NCBI GenBank assembly: GCA_964035575.1
Contig: OZ037865.1
Coordinates: forward strand, 558,001-622,000
Source of the DNA: Rhynchopus sp. YZ270_cl-10
Taxonomy: Eukaryota > Euglenozoa > Diplonemea > Diplonemida > Diplonemidae
Direction: 5' to 3'
Length of the DNA stretch: 64,000 nt
Made by a program: the position numbers and the translations under genes. Under the pieces are notes generated by a model. It made no database searches, had not been told where the DNA came from, and saw only the letters and a list, made by a program, of their open reading frames with translations. Below, in pieces: positions 1-10,926 of the stretch. The stretch's first letter is position 1; the number at the start of each line of letters is the position of its first letter.

Positions 1-697
1 AAGCCTTCACATCAGCAGCAGCAGTCCACCCACCAGTGAGGAAGAAGAGGAAGCAGTTCACAAAACCGAGCCCAGCCGCAACAAAGATGAACGGAATCCC
101 GTAGTTCAGGGAGCACTCAGAGAGGGAGTGGTTGGCATCACTCGAGTGGAACAAGACCCGAGAGTACACATAGTCACGATAGTGCCCTATGAGGTTCTTG
201 TTCACTTGATCGAAGACGACGTTCCTGTGCACTGCACCCAGCAGGATTGATCCGCAGATCACTGCGAACAACGCACCAAACAGGTGGATGAAGCCAGCAA
301 ACCTCCCAACACCCTGCGGCACCACACCCACAAACTGTGCAACGTGCACACACGACGCAGCGAAGAACGTGATTACAGACAGAATGGCAAACGCCTGCGC
401 TGACTCAAAGAGACTGTTCACCTTGATCAGGTCCTTCGTCTCAATCCTCTCTGTTTGGGAAGCGTCACCTATTGCTACCGTAAGCTTACCGATGAACAGC
501 CCTGTCGACGGCATAGGAAACTCAGTCAACACAGGCAGCGGCCAGGAGGCGGTAATGGGGCGGTTGAGGGTCAGAGTGCAGGACTTCGTCACACTGTCCT
601 GTGTGGCAGAAGTTGCAATGATGAAGCCAATCGCAGCAGCACTGAATATCAGAATCACTACGCGTGCAATGACATCCATTGTTACAAATATGGGCAT
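1..697 (-). CDS. Amastin-like four-TM membrane protein (3' end beyond window)
   Basis: Open reading frame of at least 232 residues that runs off the left edge. Start taken at the first ATG after the splice acceptor (697); a second in-frame ATG lies at 679. Four hydrophobic segments are seen at about residues 12-30, 100-122, 131-156 and 198-222. A long loop with CTLTL lies between TM1 and TM2, and a second loop with an N-glycosylation site (NHS) lies before TM4. This is the amastin/claudin topology. The TM2 start (FESAQAFAILSV) resembles the AAQALAVISI stretch I know from trypanosomatid amastins, but the full amastin cysteine-tryptophan signature is not evident. Amastins are surface proteins of kinetoplastids; the function here is unknown. 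It could also be an unrelated tetraspan protein. Confidence 0.6.
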   Translation of the reverse strand, partial: MPIFVTMDVIARVVILIFSAAAIGFIIATSATQDSVTKSCTLTLNRPITASWPLPVLTEFPMPSTGLFIGKLTVAIGDASQTERIETKDLIKVNSLFESAQAFAILSVITFFAASCVHVAQFVGVVPQGVGRFAGFIHLFGALFAVICGSILLGAVHRNVVFDQVNKNLIGHYRDYVYSRVLFHSSDANHSLSECSLNYGIPFIFVAAGLGFVNCFLFFLTGGWTAAADVKA

Positions 698-741
698 GTT
701 TCGTGTGTTTGGTTCCGTAGAGGTTCAAGCTGTGGTGTGTT

Positions 742-765
742 TCTGGAAAAAAAGCAGGTTGGTGT
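742..765 (-). promoter_or_regulatory. Trans-splice acceptor of the four-TM gene
   Basis: On the minus strand a CTTTTTTTCCAG stretch ends at 743, giving a leader of 45 nt to the first ATG (697). Read as a spliced-leader acceptor because no upstream coding exon is visible. Confidence 0.5.
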
Positions 766-1144
766 AGCGCGGTGTTTCTGAGAGACAACAGTGTAACGTA
801 TCTAATCAAAACGCGACAGAGTAACTGCTTGTCCGTGGGTTGTCGAAATAGAGCAAAAATAGATGGGGGTATTCCTTTTTGCACAATGTTTGCGAATTTC
901 TACGTTTTTTTTTATATTGAGATACAATGGGTAAAATTTTATATGTTGCTAAACACAGGGAAGTTCCTAAGTGGGACCGAGAACATGAAATTCTGGATTT
1001 TAGTTTTTTTTTCCTTTTTTTTTTCCCTTTTTTTCCTTAGGGGGCTTTCTTGTGGTTTCTGGTGGGTTTCACTGTAGGTGACACACCACCAGTGTGGTGA
1101 AATGGTCGAAACTCTCAAAAGCAAGAGTTTTCAGGGGGCAAGAA

Positions 1145-1330
1145 AAAAAAATTGACAACAAAATCCTTCACTGTCCAGGGCTGTACCCCCAATTTTTTTT
1201 TTGCCTGCGGCGCCATTTTTCATTTTTTGCTCTGCAAAAAAGGGTTCGTTGGAAGCTAGATTTTTACACTGTACTCAAATTTTTTTGCCTGCGGCGCCAT
1301 TTATATTATTTTTTGCTCCGCAAAAAGAGA
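1145..1330 (+). repeat. Dispersed repeat with GCCTGCGGCGCC boxes
   Basis: Two boxes TTTTGCCTGCGGCGCCATTT are each followed by a TTTTTTGCTCCGCAAAAA-type hairpin. Related copies lie at 42115-42300 and 42866-42975, sharing the flanking words GTCCAGGGCTG and AAAAAAGGGTTCG. No coding potential. Family unknown. Confidence 0.6.
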
Positions 1331-1450
1331 AGTGCAACGCCTCACCGTTCATCGGCGGAAGCACTGGTTCCACGGGTTATCGAACCCCAGAGAGCACTTC
1401 ATTGGCATGCACGCGGTTACCGCGAGGGAGCGTGTATGCAGGTACAAAAT
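1325..1450 (+). repeat. tRNA-like hairpin repeat (family C)
   Basis: Contains AAGTGCAACGCCTCACCG, GGCGGAAGCACTGG and a T-arm-like GGGTTATCGAACCCC followed by AGAGAGCAC. The tail TTCATTGGCATGCACGCGG is shared with the copy at 22072-22205. See the finding on paired changes between copies. Confidence 0.6.
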
Positions 1451-1624
1451 CACTGCCCCATCCAAATAATATTCCCAACGTCTTTGGGGATCCCCTTGCA
1501 TTTTGCAGCCAAAAATGCAACTAGACCAAAGCAAAAAGTTCCGCGCGAGTGTAGCGCGCCCGGGTTTGGACCCCTTTTTGAATTTCGAGGGGCGGTTAAA
1601 GTGGGCCCAGAATCACAGTTCTGA

Positions 1625-1770
1625 CACTCATTTAGCATTGTGAGCAACTCACTAGTGGTCGTAACCAAAATTTGTATCAATCAAGAACTTGTCCATTTTC
1701 TCGAAATGACCCCACTACAGTGAGGGTAGAGCTCGGAAAGCCCGAAAAAGGGCAAAAAACCCCACCCAAA
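1625..1770 (+). repeat. Dispersed repeat containing the GACCCCAC box
   Basis: Begins near TTGTGAGCAACTCACTAG, then CAAGAACTTGTCCATTTT and a GACCCCACTACAG box, and ends near AGAGCTCGGAAA. A close copy lies at 42357-42475. In both places it follows the GCGGCGCC repeat by a few hundred bases or less, so the two may be parts of one larger degraded element. Confidence 0.6.
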
Positions 1771-3251
1771 AAAAGGAAAAAAACGGGAACATAAATCCAG
1801 AATTTTGCTGTTTTTTCCGAGAACAAGGAACAACCCTGGCTAAACACCCCTCACAAAGTCCTCTAACTATCCAAAAAAAGATTGGGCCTTTTTGTGCGCT
1901 CAAATCCGGAAAACAAGAAGATAAAAAAATTGTGTTAAACTGCAGTAAGGTTGGTTAATTGAGTACTCAACGAAGCTTCAGGCCTAAAGCTAAATAGGGG
2001 GGTCCGGGAGGCCAAATGTCCAAAAAGGAAGCAAATAAAGGGGGGGAATTGGGGGTACGTTTTTGGGCTCCAAAAGCCTCCATATTTGCATTTTTGAGCT
2101 CAACCCAGTCTGCGGTGGGGTCAATATGAAAAAATGGACAAAATTTTAGTGACTTAAATTTTCGCAAAATATGAACCCATACTCGTAAACAAGGGTCATT
2201 TTCAGGAAAATTCGGAAAATTCCGAGATTTGGAAGCAATTTTTCTCCTGAAAATCAGTGGGTTTTCAGCCCCAAAACATACCGCGATTGGAATTTCCGGA
2301 ATCCGTCCGCGCTGTGGTGGGGTCACTTTGCCGAAATGGCCAATTTTTTGGTTTTGGTCAAAATCCATGTGGGCAAAGAGGGCCAATGTAAATCCCACAA
2401 CCAGATTTTCTCTCCCTGATCCTGACGTCTTGCATGAAAATGCGCGAAAACACCGGCATTTGCATTTCCGGAATTCGTCCGTTCTGTGGTGGGGTCAATT
2501 TGCCGAAATGGACAAGTTCTTGGTTTTGGTCAAAACCCGTCAGTGTAAGGTAAAGGGGGCAAGTGTTTGCCTGTAGAAACTGGAAGGGACGGTAACCAAC
2601 TTTTTTTTTTTTTTTTCCTTTTCTTTTTTCTCCTCTTTCTTTTGACTTTCCGAGCCAATTGCGTTCCACGGGGGGTCACATGTCATGCAAGCCACTATGT
2701 GGTGGTCTTACTCAACAATATTAGAACTTCTGGTTTCTTAATGAAATCCCCGTACTGCAAAAAAAAAAACGTTCCTACCAAAACCCCCAAAAATCCCGGG
2801 ATGAGGGATGGACTTTAGCGCGAGCCCTGGTGCCGCCGCAGGCGGCTTTTTTTTTTTCCAAACCATCCCAAAAAGGCTGTTTTTCGACGATTTGACACTC
2901 GATCTTTTCATATATATTTTTTTACGGTCACTTTAGTCACCAAACTTACCCCCTAAGTAGCCTGCGGCCTTCGTGCAAATAAAGGGGGGGAACCAGTACT
3001 TTTTCTTCGTGCAAATAAAGGGGGGGAACTCATTTTCAAAAATGTCGGGAGAAAGGAGGCGATTTAGCTTTTGGCCTGCGAAGCTTTCTGTCTTTTTTTT
3101 TTTTTCAATCCGTTTTTGCCCGCAGCGCTGCCTCCAATCTTTAGAATTGACACCAAAGGTTGTGTTATAAAAAAAAAAAATGCACAAAATTCCGCCACCA
3201 CCCCCTCCTTTATGCTTCTTTTTTGCACAGTATTCTCTACCCCCCTCTCTC

Positions 3252-4502
3252 TCACCCCATCGGAAGACGCTTCTGAGGACTCCTGCTGCGGCTGCTGCGG
3301 TATCGTCTACGGGAGGACCCTCCTCCTCCTCCTCCTCTCACCCCCACCCCCCTCAGCGGTGAAGGCGACGACATGCAGTCTAATAGCTGCAGGGCCTGTT
3401 GCAGCTCGCTCTCCTCCCTTGCGCGGGTCACTGTGCACGGTGGGTTGTACGTCGTGGAGTGAGGGGAGAAGGTGGGGGAGGCGTCTTCGGGTTGGAGGTC
3501 ACCTCCTCCTCCTCCTCTGCTTTCCTGTCCACGCGGGGTGGAGACAAAGGAAACAGTATGGGGTGTGTCAACTACGGCTTCGTGGTGATCGTAGTGGGTC
3601 TGCATCTGGTCTGCTCTAGGCTGTCTTATTGGTGATCGTGAGCGTGATTGGGAACCCAAAGAGCGTCCTCCGTCTAGGCCGCAGAGAAGGCGGCTGTTTT
3701 CTGTTAGCAGTGCTGTAACCCGTCGGCTCGCAGCGCGTTCTCCTTCGACAGCTTTGTCGAGGCTGTGCTGTGCGGACTCACCCTTTGATTGTGCGAATCG
3801 GAGTTGTCGTTCTAGTTGTAAAATGCGTGCTTCGGCTTCGAATAACCTTTCCTTCAGAACCACGTCCCCTTCAAATTGATCGGCATCAAGAGGAGCGGGA
3901 GAACCCCCCACTTTTTGAGGAGAAATCTGACCAACCTCTTCCGGAAATTCATCAAAAAGCGGTCCCGGAACAGAAACATTCGCACGAATCAACGCCTCTC
4001 GAGGCGCGTTGCAGCCATCTGAATACACACACACCACAATCGCCTGGAATGTGTCGAGATGAGACGTTCCTAGGAGTGCGTCAGATGGAATGGCGATGGG
4101 GATTCTGCGGAGGGAAACCCCCATTTCTGTTGAGGACTTCCAGACGAGACGGGTGAAGTCCGCACCGTAGCCAGACATTCCTTTGATACCACCGCCCGAT
4201 GTCAGGTATGTGTCCACCCCATTGTACCAGGAGCTGGCTGCGCGGGTGGCTATAGCGGCAGTGTCGATACCCGAGGAGGGGGCGTACTCGTCGTGCCGGT
4301 CGGACCAGACGCTGAACTTCGAGACACCGTTGTCGCTGTGCACAGCGGCGCCTGCTGTTGCAACAAAGGCAGCTGACAGCATGTCCGCCTCAGCGCACAG
4401 CGTGGGGCAGAGACGAAGGGGGCCTGCATTGTGTTCACGTCGCATTGCATTGTGCGCATCGACCGCAGCCTGGGTGAATGTGTCATCATCTACTGTGGTC
4501 AT
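3252..4502 (-). CDS. CAP/SCP-domain protein with C-terminal coiled coil and RS-rich tail
   Basis: 416 residues. Residues 8-175 form a CAP (SCP/PR-1/GAPR-1) domain: AHNAMRREHNAGPL near the start, then FTRLVWKSS (116-124) and VVCVYSDGCN (156-165), matching the CAP1 and CAP2 boxes. The usual GH before FTQ is AD here, so one conserved metal-binding His is missing. No signal peptide, which suggests a cytosolic GAPR-1-like protein rather than a secreted one. About residues 205-275 are predicted coiled coil by heptads, followed by a low-complexity SR/RS and GGG-rich tail. The start is the ATG 8 nt after a clear acceptor; the reading frame stays open further upstream but crosses that acceptor. CAP proteins bind sterols or lipids or act as proteases in different lineages; the role here is unknown. 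Confidence 0.85.
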   Translation of the reverse strand: MTTVDDDTFTQAAVDAHNAMRREHNAGPLRLCPTLCAEADMLSAAFVATAGAAVHSDNGVSKFSVWSDRHDEYAPSSGIDTAAIATRAASSWYNGVDTYLTSGGGIKGMSGYGADFTRLVWKSSTEMGVSLRRIPIAIPSDALLGTSHLDTFQAIVVCVYSDGCNAPREALIRANVSVPGPLFDEFPEEVGQISPQKVGGSPAPLDADQFEGDVVLKERLFEAEARILQLERQLRFAQSKGESAQHSLDKAVEGERAASRRVTALLTENSRLLCGLDGGRSLGSQSRSRSPIRQPRADQMQTHYDHHEAVVDTPHTVSFVSTPRGQESRGGGGGDLQPEDASPTFSPHSTTYNPPCTVTRAREESELQQALQLLDCMSSPSPLRGVGVRGGGGGGSSRRRYRSSRSRSPQKRLPMG

Positions 4503-4510
4503 TGTGTGTT

Positions 4511-4535
4511 CTGGTAGGTGAGAGAGAGATGGAAA
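4511..4535 (-). promoter_or_regulatory. Trans-splice acceptor of the CAP gene
   Basis: CATCTCTCTCTCACCTACCAG-type tract on the minus strand ends in AG at 4511, leaving an 8-nt leader. A TCATCTTAACCTTTCC word lies immediately upstream, shared with other acceptor regions. Confidence 0.7.
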
Positions 4536-5130
4536 GGTTAAGATGATAAAGTAGTAGATTAGATTCATATACTTTCAGTTCACAGAATTGAAAGCATTTG
4601 AGAGGGTCAACACATGCACCCTTTGTAGTAGAGAAAGAAACGAAATAGGATATTGATACAGGCACCTTCCGACGGACCCACGGTAACCAAACGACCAGCC
4701 ATCCGGATGAAAGCACAAAGTACCCTATCCAGCAGACTGTGAAAAGGAAACCTAATTGGCCCTTGCCAGCACCAAAGGACACCAAAGAAAAGACACCAAA
4801 GTATTGGGTAAATCCAATATCTACAATTAAGTTACCCGTAATATTGCGACCCACTGTAATGCCAGATTTGGTTTAACGTCTGGGGGTGAGATGCAGAGAG
4901 AAATAATGGAGGTGCATTCCTTTTTTTGGGTCTCACGCAATACGAATGGTGGCGGGGGAGGGACAGGGGGAGGGTGAAGGAAGAAAAAAAAAGGGTGCGC
5001 AAAATAGCACCCCCCCGTTAACCACACCACTCCTCATGAAGTGAGAGAAGTCACATCATTTTCTTTTGTTTTTGTTTTTTTTGGACGAGGGTGGAGGTGG
5101 ACGAAAAGAGAAAAAAACCCTTTTTTCGAA

Positions 5131-5165
5131 AGATGATCCTAAGCTTCACAGTGCTTAGTCACCAA
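5131..5165 (+). repeat. Family D hairpin repeat
   Basis: AGATGAT then CTAAGC, an 8-nt loop, GCTTAG and TCACC. Perfect 6-bp inner stem. Confidence 0.6.
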
Positions 5166-5413
5166 ATAAAAAAATAAAAATAAAATTTGAACAAAGTGTG
5201 TATGGGTGAAAGAGGGAGGAGGAGGAGGGGGGTGTCCGGGTGGTAGAGGAAGTGGGTATTTTTTTTTTTTTCTCCAGTTCCTCCTTTCCTCACACCTCTG
5301 TACACACCTCAACCTCCTGCCCTCCTTGCTGGACTGTTTCGTCAGTTATGGGGGAATAAGGGAACCCGTCTCAAAGAAAAAGCACAAAGAGTTGTGCTCT
5401 TTTGTGACTTTTT

Positions 5414-5492
5414 CATAATTTTTTTTTGATAAAATTGTTGGAGTAGTGTAGTTGCCTCGGTTGTACTGCCATAGTTGTGCAATCTCTTCTTT
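5414..5492 (+). repeat. Family B hairpin repeat with poly-T start
   Basis: Poly-T, GATAAAATTGTTGGAG, then AGTGTAGTTGCCTCGG, ending in GTGCAATCTC. On the minus strand it is a hairpin followed by poly-A. Copies at 9957, 37638, 38130, 40558 (partial), 45911, 50125 and 51632 are all in this orientation. Confidence 0.75.
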
Positions 5493-5495
5493 TTT

Positions 5496-5556
5496 TGAAA
5501 ACTTGGTTGTATTAGTGTAGACACCCGAAGGATGAACTCCACTATACTCTTTTTTC
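5496..5556 (+). repeat. Family A hairpin repeat
   Basis: TTGAAAACTTGGTTGTATT, then AGTGTAGACACCCGAAGGAT and GAACTCCACTATAC. AGTGTAG pairs with CTCCACT with one mismatch. Four bases separate it from the family B copy. Confidence 0.75.
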
Positions 5557-6285
5557 TTTTTTTGCGAATTTTGGTGAACACCCGGACTACCCCCGTTTGA
5601 TTTGTTTTTTTTACGGACATTTTGACAAACTGGGTAACCCTTTAAGCCCCTTACTACCCCTGCGCTAAAAAAGCAGCGCATAAAGTGTTATTGCACAATA
5701 CATTCGTGTTAAAACCCCCACCTTCGCAAACGGTACGGAAAAGAGAAAAAAAAGGGCGGATATTTTTTTTGTGTGCTTTTTAATCATCTTTTTTAGTGCA
5801 GCCGCCATTTAGACAGTCTTTTCACTCTCAAGGGAGAAAAAAAAGCACTCAGGGGGGGAAAAAATCGCTTTTTCTTTTTGTTGCATTAGTGTAGTCCACC
5901 ACATGCACAATTATTGTTCTCCCCCTTCTCTGTATATTTCTTTTACCCCCCAATAACCTCCAACACCTTTGTTTCTCCCCTCCGTACCCTTACCCTTCCC
6001 ACTCCCCCCTCCCCAATCCTAGACCATCTCTTAATAAAACAAAACCGAAACGCGAAAGCGGCGAAATAAAAAAAAAACCCCCCACCCCCTACCCCCCTTT
6101 GCTAATTATACACCTCCTTTTCTGGCGAGGCACACTTCTTTAAAAAAAACTCTCTTTTACTCCCCCATCACCACATGGATCGACAATTTTTTTGAGGGGG
6201 GGTTTTTTTTTCCAGGCTTGGACCTGCCGCCTAGGTGGTTGTACTGTGAATGTGTATTGTGAACAAATTATCACAGCCACTTACC

Positions 6286-9200
6286 CTACTCCAATTCCTT
6301 AGGGGTGGTGTATGTGGGTCCTGGGAAGTCGCGTGAATGAGATGGGGTGGGAGAGACGGACATGACAGGCGAGACAACACCGGTGTCGTGCGGAGGGGGG
6401 GTGAGGGAGGAGGCGCCCCCAGCGACGACACGCATACGCCAGCTTTCGAGGACTGCCTCGCTGCCGCGGGGGGAGTCGAGGTCGGTTGTGTCTTCTCCTT
6501 CACCTTCTTCTCCCCCTTCTGCTTCATCAGCAACACCCTCACCCTCATCCTTCAGTTTGTCAAAGGCAGGTGATTCATCCTCCGATTCTATTGCCCAAGG
6601 GGGTAAGGCGGCGTCGTTTCCCCATGCGGTTTTGTAGTGAGACCGAAGGAGGGGTTTGCGCATTGGTACTGGAAGGCCTTGCAGCAGGGCGTCGATGTGG
6701 CGAAGCAGAAGGGTAATGTGCGATGTGTCGCGGAGAAGCTGCATTTCTTCGTTGGCGAGTTCTTGACAGAGGAGCATGAAAACCTCGATACGTTGTGCCT
6801 CACCCAACCCAGCGCTGAATGTCGCCGCGTCGCACTGTTGAAACTCTGCCTTCCATCGGTCAATCACCTTCTCCTCCAGCCAATTATCAAAATGGCAGCC
6901 CCCAATAAAGCGTTCATAAAGAACGATAACCCGCTTAGAGTCGCGGCGGAAGATCTTCTTGACATAGCCATTGGCGCGGACGTGGTCTTTAAAATAGGAT
7001 TTGGTATACCGCGTTTTGTATTGTTGTTTTTTAAGGGCAAAGCAAGTGGTATCGGTGTCCCAAAGCAGTTTGAAGCAGTTTACTAAAGGTTTCAAAAAAT
7101 TGTCTGTGAGGTGGAGGAAATGGGCTCGGAGGACGTCGGAATTGACTTGGTCGGTCATGGCATTGTCGCCAGCAACAAGCTGCGCAACAACCGCCTTCAC
7201 AACCTCTGCACTGTCGTTCACGACATAAGAACGGTCTGAAACGAACACTTCTTGGTACTCAGACAGCAACCTCTCCCGAATTGACTTCGCTGCAACTAGG
7301 TTCTTCAACCCCAAGGCGAGACTCTGTTTTTGCTCTTTCAGGAGACCTGCCGGACCCCCCTCCTTCTCCTTCTCCTTCTCCTTCCCTTGAGGCGACGGTG
7401 GTGGTGACAACTCATCGGCTTCGGAATCTACATTTGGCACGGAACAGTACTCCAACGTCTGATGGTCGTCCAATACTAACAGATGCGGCCACTGTTTGAG
7501 AACTTTGAGAAAATAGGGGTTGGTCGCACCGATGATAGGGCCCTTTCCTCCGAAGGAGTCTGGCGGGGTTTTGGAGATGTGTTTGAAATCGGGGTCTTGG
7601 ACGCTGAAGTAGGGGCGTGCGTCTGCGCAGGAGGAGATAGGGTGGATGAGGGAGACGACGGCAAGGACGGCGGAGGCGGAGACGGTGGGGGTTTTGGAGA
7701 TGATGCAGATGGGCTCGCCGAGGAGGGAGAGCTCCCACAGCCGCCAGAGACGTTTGAGGAGGGAGCGGAACGTTGAGTACAGCGGCATCTCGCCAAGGAC
7801 GTAGCGCATCCCCGAAATCCGGTCGATCAAGCTAGAGTCTACCTTGCTGTCGTCCAGCTTTGCGGAAGGCGAGCTCTGCGGCGCAACAGCAGGTGTCGTG
7901 GTCGGGCTCCCGGAAGACAGAGGGCTCACGTCCGATCCCCTCCGTTGGTGGCGCTGCCCCATCGAGAAGGCAGTAGGGGAGCGGAACTGGTCGTTGCGGC
8001 GTTCAAGGTTGGCCGCGCCGGTGCTGATGCGGTGGGAGGGGTGGAGGACGTCGCGTTTGCTGAAGTTGATTGTTGTTGTCTGTGGTGGGGTGGTGGTGGT
8101 GGTGGTGGTGGGAATATTAATGAAAAGAGAGGTTGAAGAAAATGGGAGGACATACCCGAGATGTAATCCGAAACTTAGGCGCACTCCACCGTACCTGCCC
8201 TCCCATAAACGGGAAGCTGAACTCCCCACAGCTCTCCGGGTACGACCACGTCGCCATCTCCAACAGACTGTCCACAAGCAGCTGGTAGCGCTCGGGGAGT
8301 TTGTGCAGTGCGCCGTCCAGCGCAGACGCACAAATAAGCACCGCACCCGCTACCATTGCACCCTCTGTCGATGTCCTTTCTGCCGTAAAGTCACACCCTG
8401 CCGAATCCACCGACACCGCCCTCTGATAGAACACAGGAGAGCCACGACCCCCATCACCACCACCATTACCACCACCACCACCACCACCACCCCCTACCTC
8501 CACTTTACTACTAAACGTGACATTCCCAACCAAAGCCGTCGACGTGCTCATCGCTGAATTCACATACGGGGTCGGCGACACTGGGCACATGGAATAATAT
8601 ACACCGGCAATCCGCTTTAACACTTGCTCCATCAAACTCGCAAAGGGGTACCTCGAAAGCAAGACAAGACTCTGCTGGAGATAGCCTCGCGGCAAGGAGG
8701 GGTCCTTTTTCTGCCTGAAATAGACATATCCATAGTCGTACCGCTTCCCGCCACGCCGCTTCGGCTTAATAACATAACAGGTGTCAATAGTGATGTGCGA
8801 GTTGCTGTCGGGAAACGACATGAGACAGATCTCCTTTCGTTGCGCCGCGTTTAGTGCATCCTCGGGGAACACCTTTTCGACCACCTGCCCAGCTTCAAGG
8901 TCAAACCTCACTACGACATACGCCATGGCCCATAGGTTTGAAGATATCCCATTTTTTTGCACCCTCTGATGCGGAAACCTTCCGGTAGCGTTGGAAGGCG
9001 ACAAATCGTCTGTATCCACCTTTTCTGCCTCCAACGCCGCAGTAGAAGAAACAAACCCAAGAGAGGTGTCAAGAGTGACGGTCTCTGCTTTTGTGGCCTT
9101 TTGGATGTCTTTTGCTTTAGGGGCCGGAGCGCCTCCACTAATGCTTCCGTTGCGACGTACCGGGGGTATGCTTGCGCTCCGTGCAGAGAGTGGTGTATCA

Positions 9201-9334
9201 GGCTTGTCTCTCCCGGATGCAGCAGGGGTGGAGGTGCTGCGGGTCGCGGCAAGCTTCTCCCCGGGCTGTGAAGAAGTGCCAGAAGCGTCGGTAGATCGTC
9301 GCCCAAACAGACGCTTGATCGGTTCAAGCTTCAT
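6286..9334 (-). CDS. DENND6: DENN domain protein, DENND6 (FAM116) type, one cis intron
   Basis: DENND6 proteins are guanine-nucleotide exchange factors for Rab GTPases, acting on endosomal recycling in animals. Exon 1 (9334-8156) ends in phase 0; the intron 8155-8080 has GTATGT and CCACAG; exon 2 starts at 8079 in frame; total about 990 residues. Diagnostic stretches: FDLEAGQVVEKVFPEDAL, SFPDSNSH, YGYVYFRQKKDPSLPRGY (upstream DENN), and LWELSLLGEPICIISKTPT, SSCADARPYFSVQDPDFK and GATNPYFLKVLKQWPHLL (core DENN). These follow the human DENND6A order closely. Animal proteins are about 600 residues; the excess here is low-complexity insertions near both ends and around the intron. An ATG at 9334 is used; the frame upstream has only a TTG. 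A GTAAGT lies just past the stop, possibly a 3' UTR intron. Confidence 0.9.
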
Positions 9335-10044
9335 CACAACGGACCCCCTCCCCACCACCCCCAAGGGGGCGTTTTGTGTATCGTGGGAATGGGGAAGAAG
9401 GGAGGGGAGGGGGAGGGGGAGGGGGCTGTGGTGAAGTGAATATATTTGTAGAGAGGGAGGGGGTTACTGAGGGCGGTAGGGGCCTCTTGTATTCGCTCCC
9501 AGTAGTGTGGGTATTGTATTGGTGTATTATGATGGGCAATTTTGTCACAATACAGCCAGGGTTGTACTGGATGGATGTGAGGCATGAGGGTGCGTTCCCT
9601 GATCCATTTGGCATAATTTTGTTCCTGATCAATGGGATATTAATGGAAGGCGTTTTAAAGGTTGATGAAATGCAAGGCAAGAGGGAGGGGATAGCTTTGT
9701 TGAAAAGAATCTAAAAGGGAAAATGAAAAGAGGAATGTATGAATACCCCTTAAAAGGCACAAAAAAAATGAACTAATCTAACGCAAATCACCTCACATCA
9801 TTTTTTATCTAATTTTTTTTTTTGCAAGATTTTGTTCTTGCAATAAAACACATTTTGTAAGATGAATGCCTCTTGCGCCCACCTCTACAATGAACCACAC
9901 AAAAATCCCCTCCGATACCATTCTAATCATATTCTCTATTCCCTCAAATGAAATTCATTTTTTGATAAATTGTTGGAGTACCGTAGTTGCCTCGGGTTGT
10001 GTTGCCACAGTTTGTGCAATCTCCTCTGTCATTTTTTTTTTTTT
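9335..10044. other. Intergenic with family D remnant and family B repeat
   Basis: G-rich on the plus strand near the DENND6 start (a pyrimidine tract for the minus-strand transcript). Holds a short family D hairpin at 9855-9890 and a full family B copy at 9957-10040, directly downstream of the next gene's stop codon. Confidence 0.6.
9957..10040 (+). repeat. Family B hairpin repeat
   Basis: TTTTTTGATAAATTGTTGGAG then GTTGCCTCGG through GTGCAATCTCC. It lies within 90 bp downstream of the stop of the 10045-10926 gene and so probably in its 3' UTR. Confidence 0.75.
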
Positions 10045-10926
10045 TCACCCTCTCCTCTCTGATTGGATGCTTTTAAGGAGGGTTTGGTTCCGCATTTTGT
10101 ATTCTTGAGGGGTCATTTTGGTGCCATCCGCACGAAGGAGGAAGGAGGGGACTCTCGACCCCCCCGACGTCTGCTGTACAGGCGCTGCCTCTACCTCCCT
10201 CTCTGCCCTCCGCACACCCACACTACCCACACCCCCCTGCAGACTCCCTACACCAATATGACCACCGGTTCTCTTCGGACTCCCCCTCCGTACCTCAGGG
10301 CTTCTCACCGTCTTCTGTGGCGTCTTCTGTGGTGTCCTCTGCCTCTTTGGACTGCCTCGATATAAAGGACGTTGCAGTTGTAGGTTTAAATCCATCTCTT
10401 CACGCTTCCGTGTTGCCGCACTTTGCTTCCGTTCCTGCGGGGTTCCTATTGTATCAAGAAGACGTTGAACCGAACCGGACATCGATGTGTCTGCTTTTGG
10501 GGTAGCGAGGGAGGGTTCCATTCTTGGAGGGGTTTTGGGTTTGGCTCGTTTGGGTGGTGTTGCTTTGGGTGGGGTGGCGGCAATGGCGGATTGGAAGGCT
10601 ACGGTACCGTCTGAGACCTGATGTGTCCATGTGGTGTCGGCTCCTCGCTTAGCCTCTGCAATGAGGTCCATAGAGTCAAGCATTGCATCGCTTGCTGAGT
10701 CGACTGCCTGCTTCAGCTCCAGCAGGTCGCCTTCAAAGTAGGTCTGTGGTGCCGCCACCTGGCTGATGTTGTTGCCTGTACCCTCTCGGTGGCTTTCTAG
10801 GCAGAGAAGCAGCTGGCGGTATCCCTCCATAAGTGTTGTGCTTGCGACGCCAGCCTCGGCAAGATGGTATCCCAAAGAGGCCTCAATATTAGCTACATCA
10901 AATGCTGTGCTGCTGACAGCCTCACC
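10045..10926 (-). CDS. Unrecognised basic SP/TP-rich protein (5' exon not identified)
   Basis: An open exon of 293 residues. The frame reads through the acceptor CAACAAACCCACAG at 10927 with no ATG before the first in-frame ATG at 10830. So either a short upstream exon holds the start or translation starts at 10830. The residues before 10830 (VSSTAFDVANIEASLGYHL) look coding, which favours an upstream exon. The first about 90 residues are helical and the middle is disordered and basic, with repeated proline-directed sites (GSPKRQRTPQKTPQKT). The end is compact (SFLLRADGTKMTPQEYKMRN). It may be a nuclear or cytoskeletal phosphoprotein; no family recognised. Confidence 0.6.
   Translation of the reverse strand, partial: GEAVSSTAFDVANIEASLGYHLAEAGVASTTLMEGYRQLLLCLESHREGTGNNISQVAAPQTYFEGDLLELKQAVDSASDAMLDSMDLIAEAKRGADTTWTHQVSDGTVAFQSAIAATPPKATPPKRAKPKTPPRMEPSLATPKADTSMSGSVQRLLDTIGTPQERKQSAATRKREEMDLNLQLQRPLYRGSPKRQRTPQKTPQKTVRSPEVRRGSPKRTGGHIGVGSLQGGVGSVGVRRAEREVEAAPVQQTSGGSRVPSFLLRADGTKMTPQEYKMRNQTLLKSIQSERRG

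Larger units (their letters stand above)
766..3251. other. Intergenic, repeat-rich, no gene supported
   Basis: AT-rich with many T runs. It holds the GCGGCGCC-box repeat (1145-1330), a tRNA-like repeat (1325-1450), and four copies of a dispersed block centred on GACCCCACCACAG or its complement (about 1690, 2110, 2315, 2490). The 2130-2690 part is an inverted partial copy of sequence at 25.3-25.9 kb. ORFs here are short and low-complexity; none looks coding. Confidence 0.6.
4536..6285. other. Intergenic with four hairpin repeats
   Basis: Holds a GCCATCCGGATGAAAGC repeat (4655-4717, also at 32254-32318 and, degraded, 29238-29300), a family D hairpin (5131-5165), family B (5414-5492) and family A (5496-5556). 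The rest is T-, A- or C-rich low complexity. No coding region seen. Confidence 0.6.

Noticed and set aside
288-767. Plus-strand ORF of 159 codons
   Set aside because: It is antisense to the amastin-like gene, which has proper membrane segments and a leader; the plus frame has no domain.
3071-3619. Plus-strand ORF with serine and leucine runs
   Set aside because: Antisense to the RS-rich tail of the CAP gene.
5346-5681. Minus-strand ORFs with IAQLWQ and GVYTNTT stretches
   Set aside because: Translations of the family A and B hairpin repeats; the same peptide appears wherever those repeats occur.
7844-8557. Plus-strand ORF of 237 codons
   Set aside because: Antisense to DENND6 and its intron; composition follows the opposite frame.
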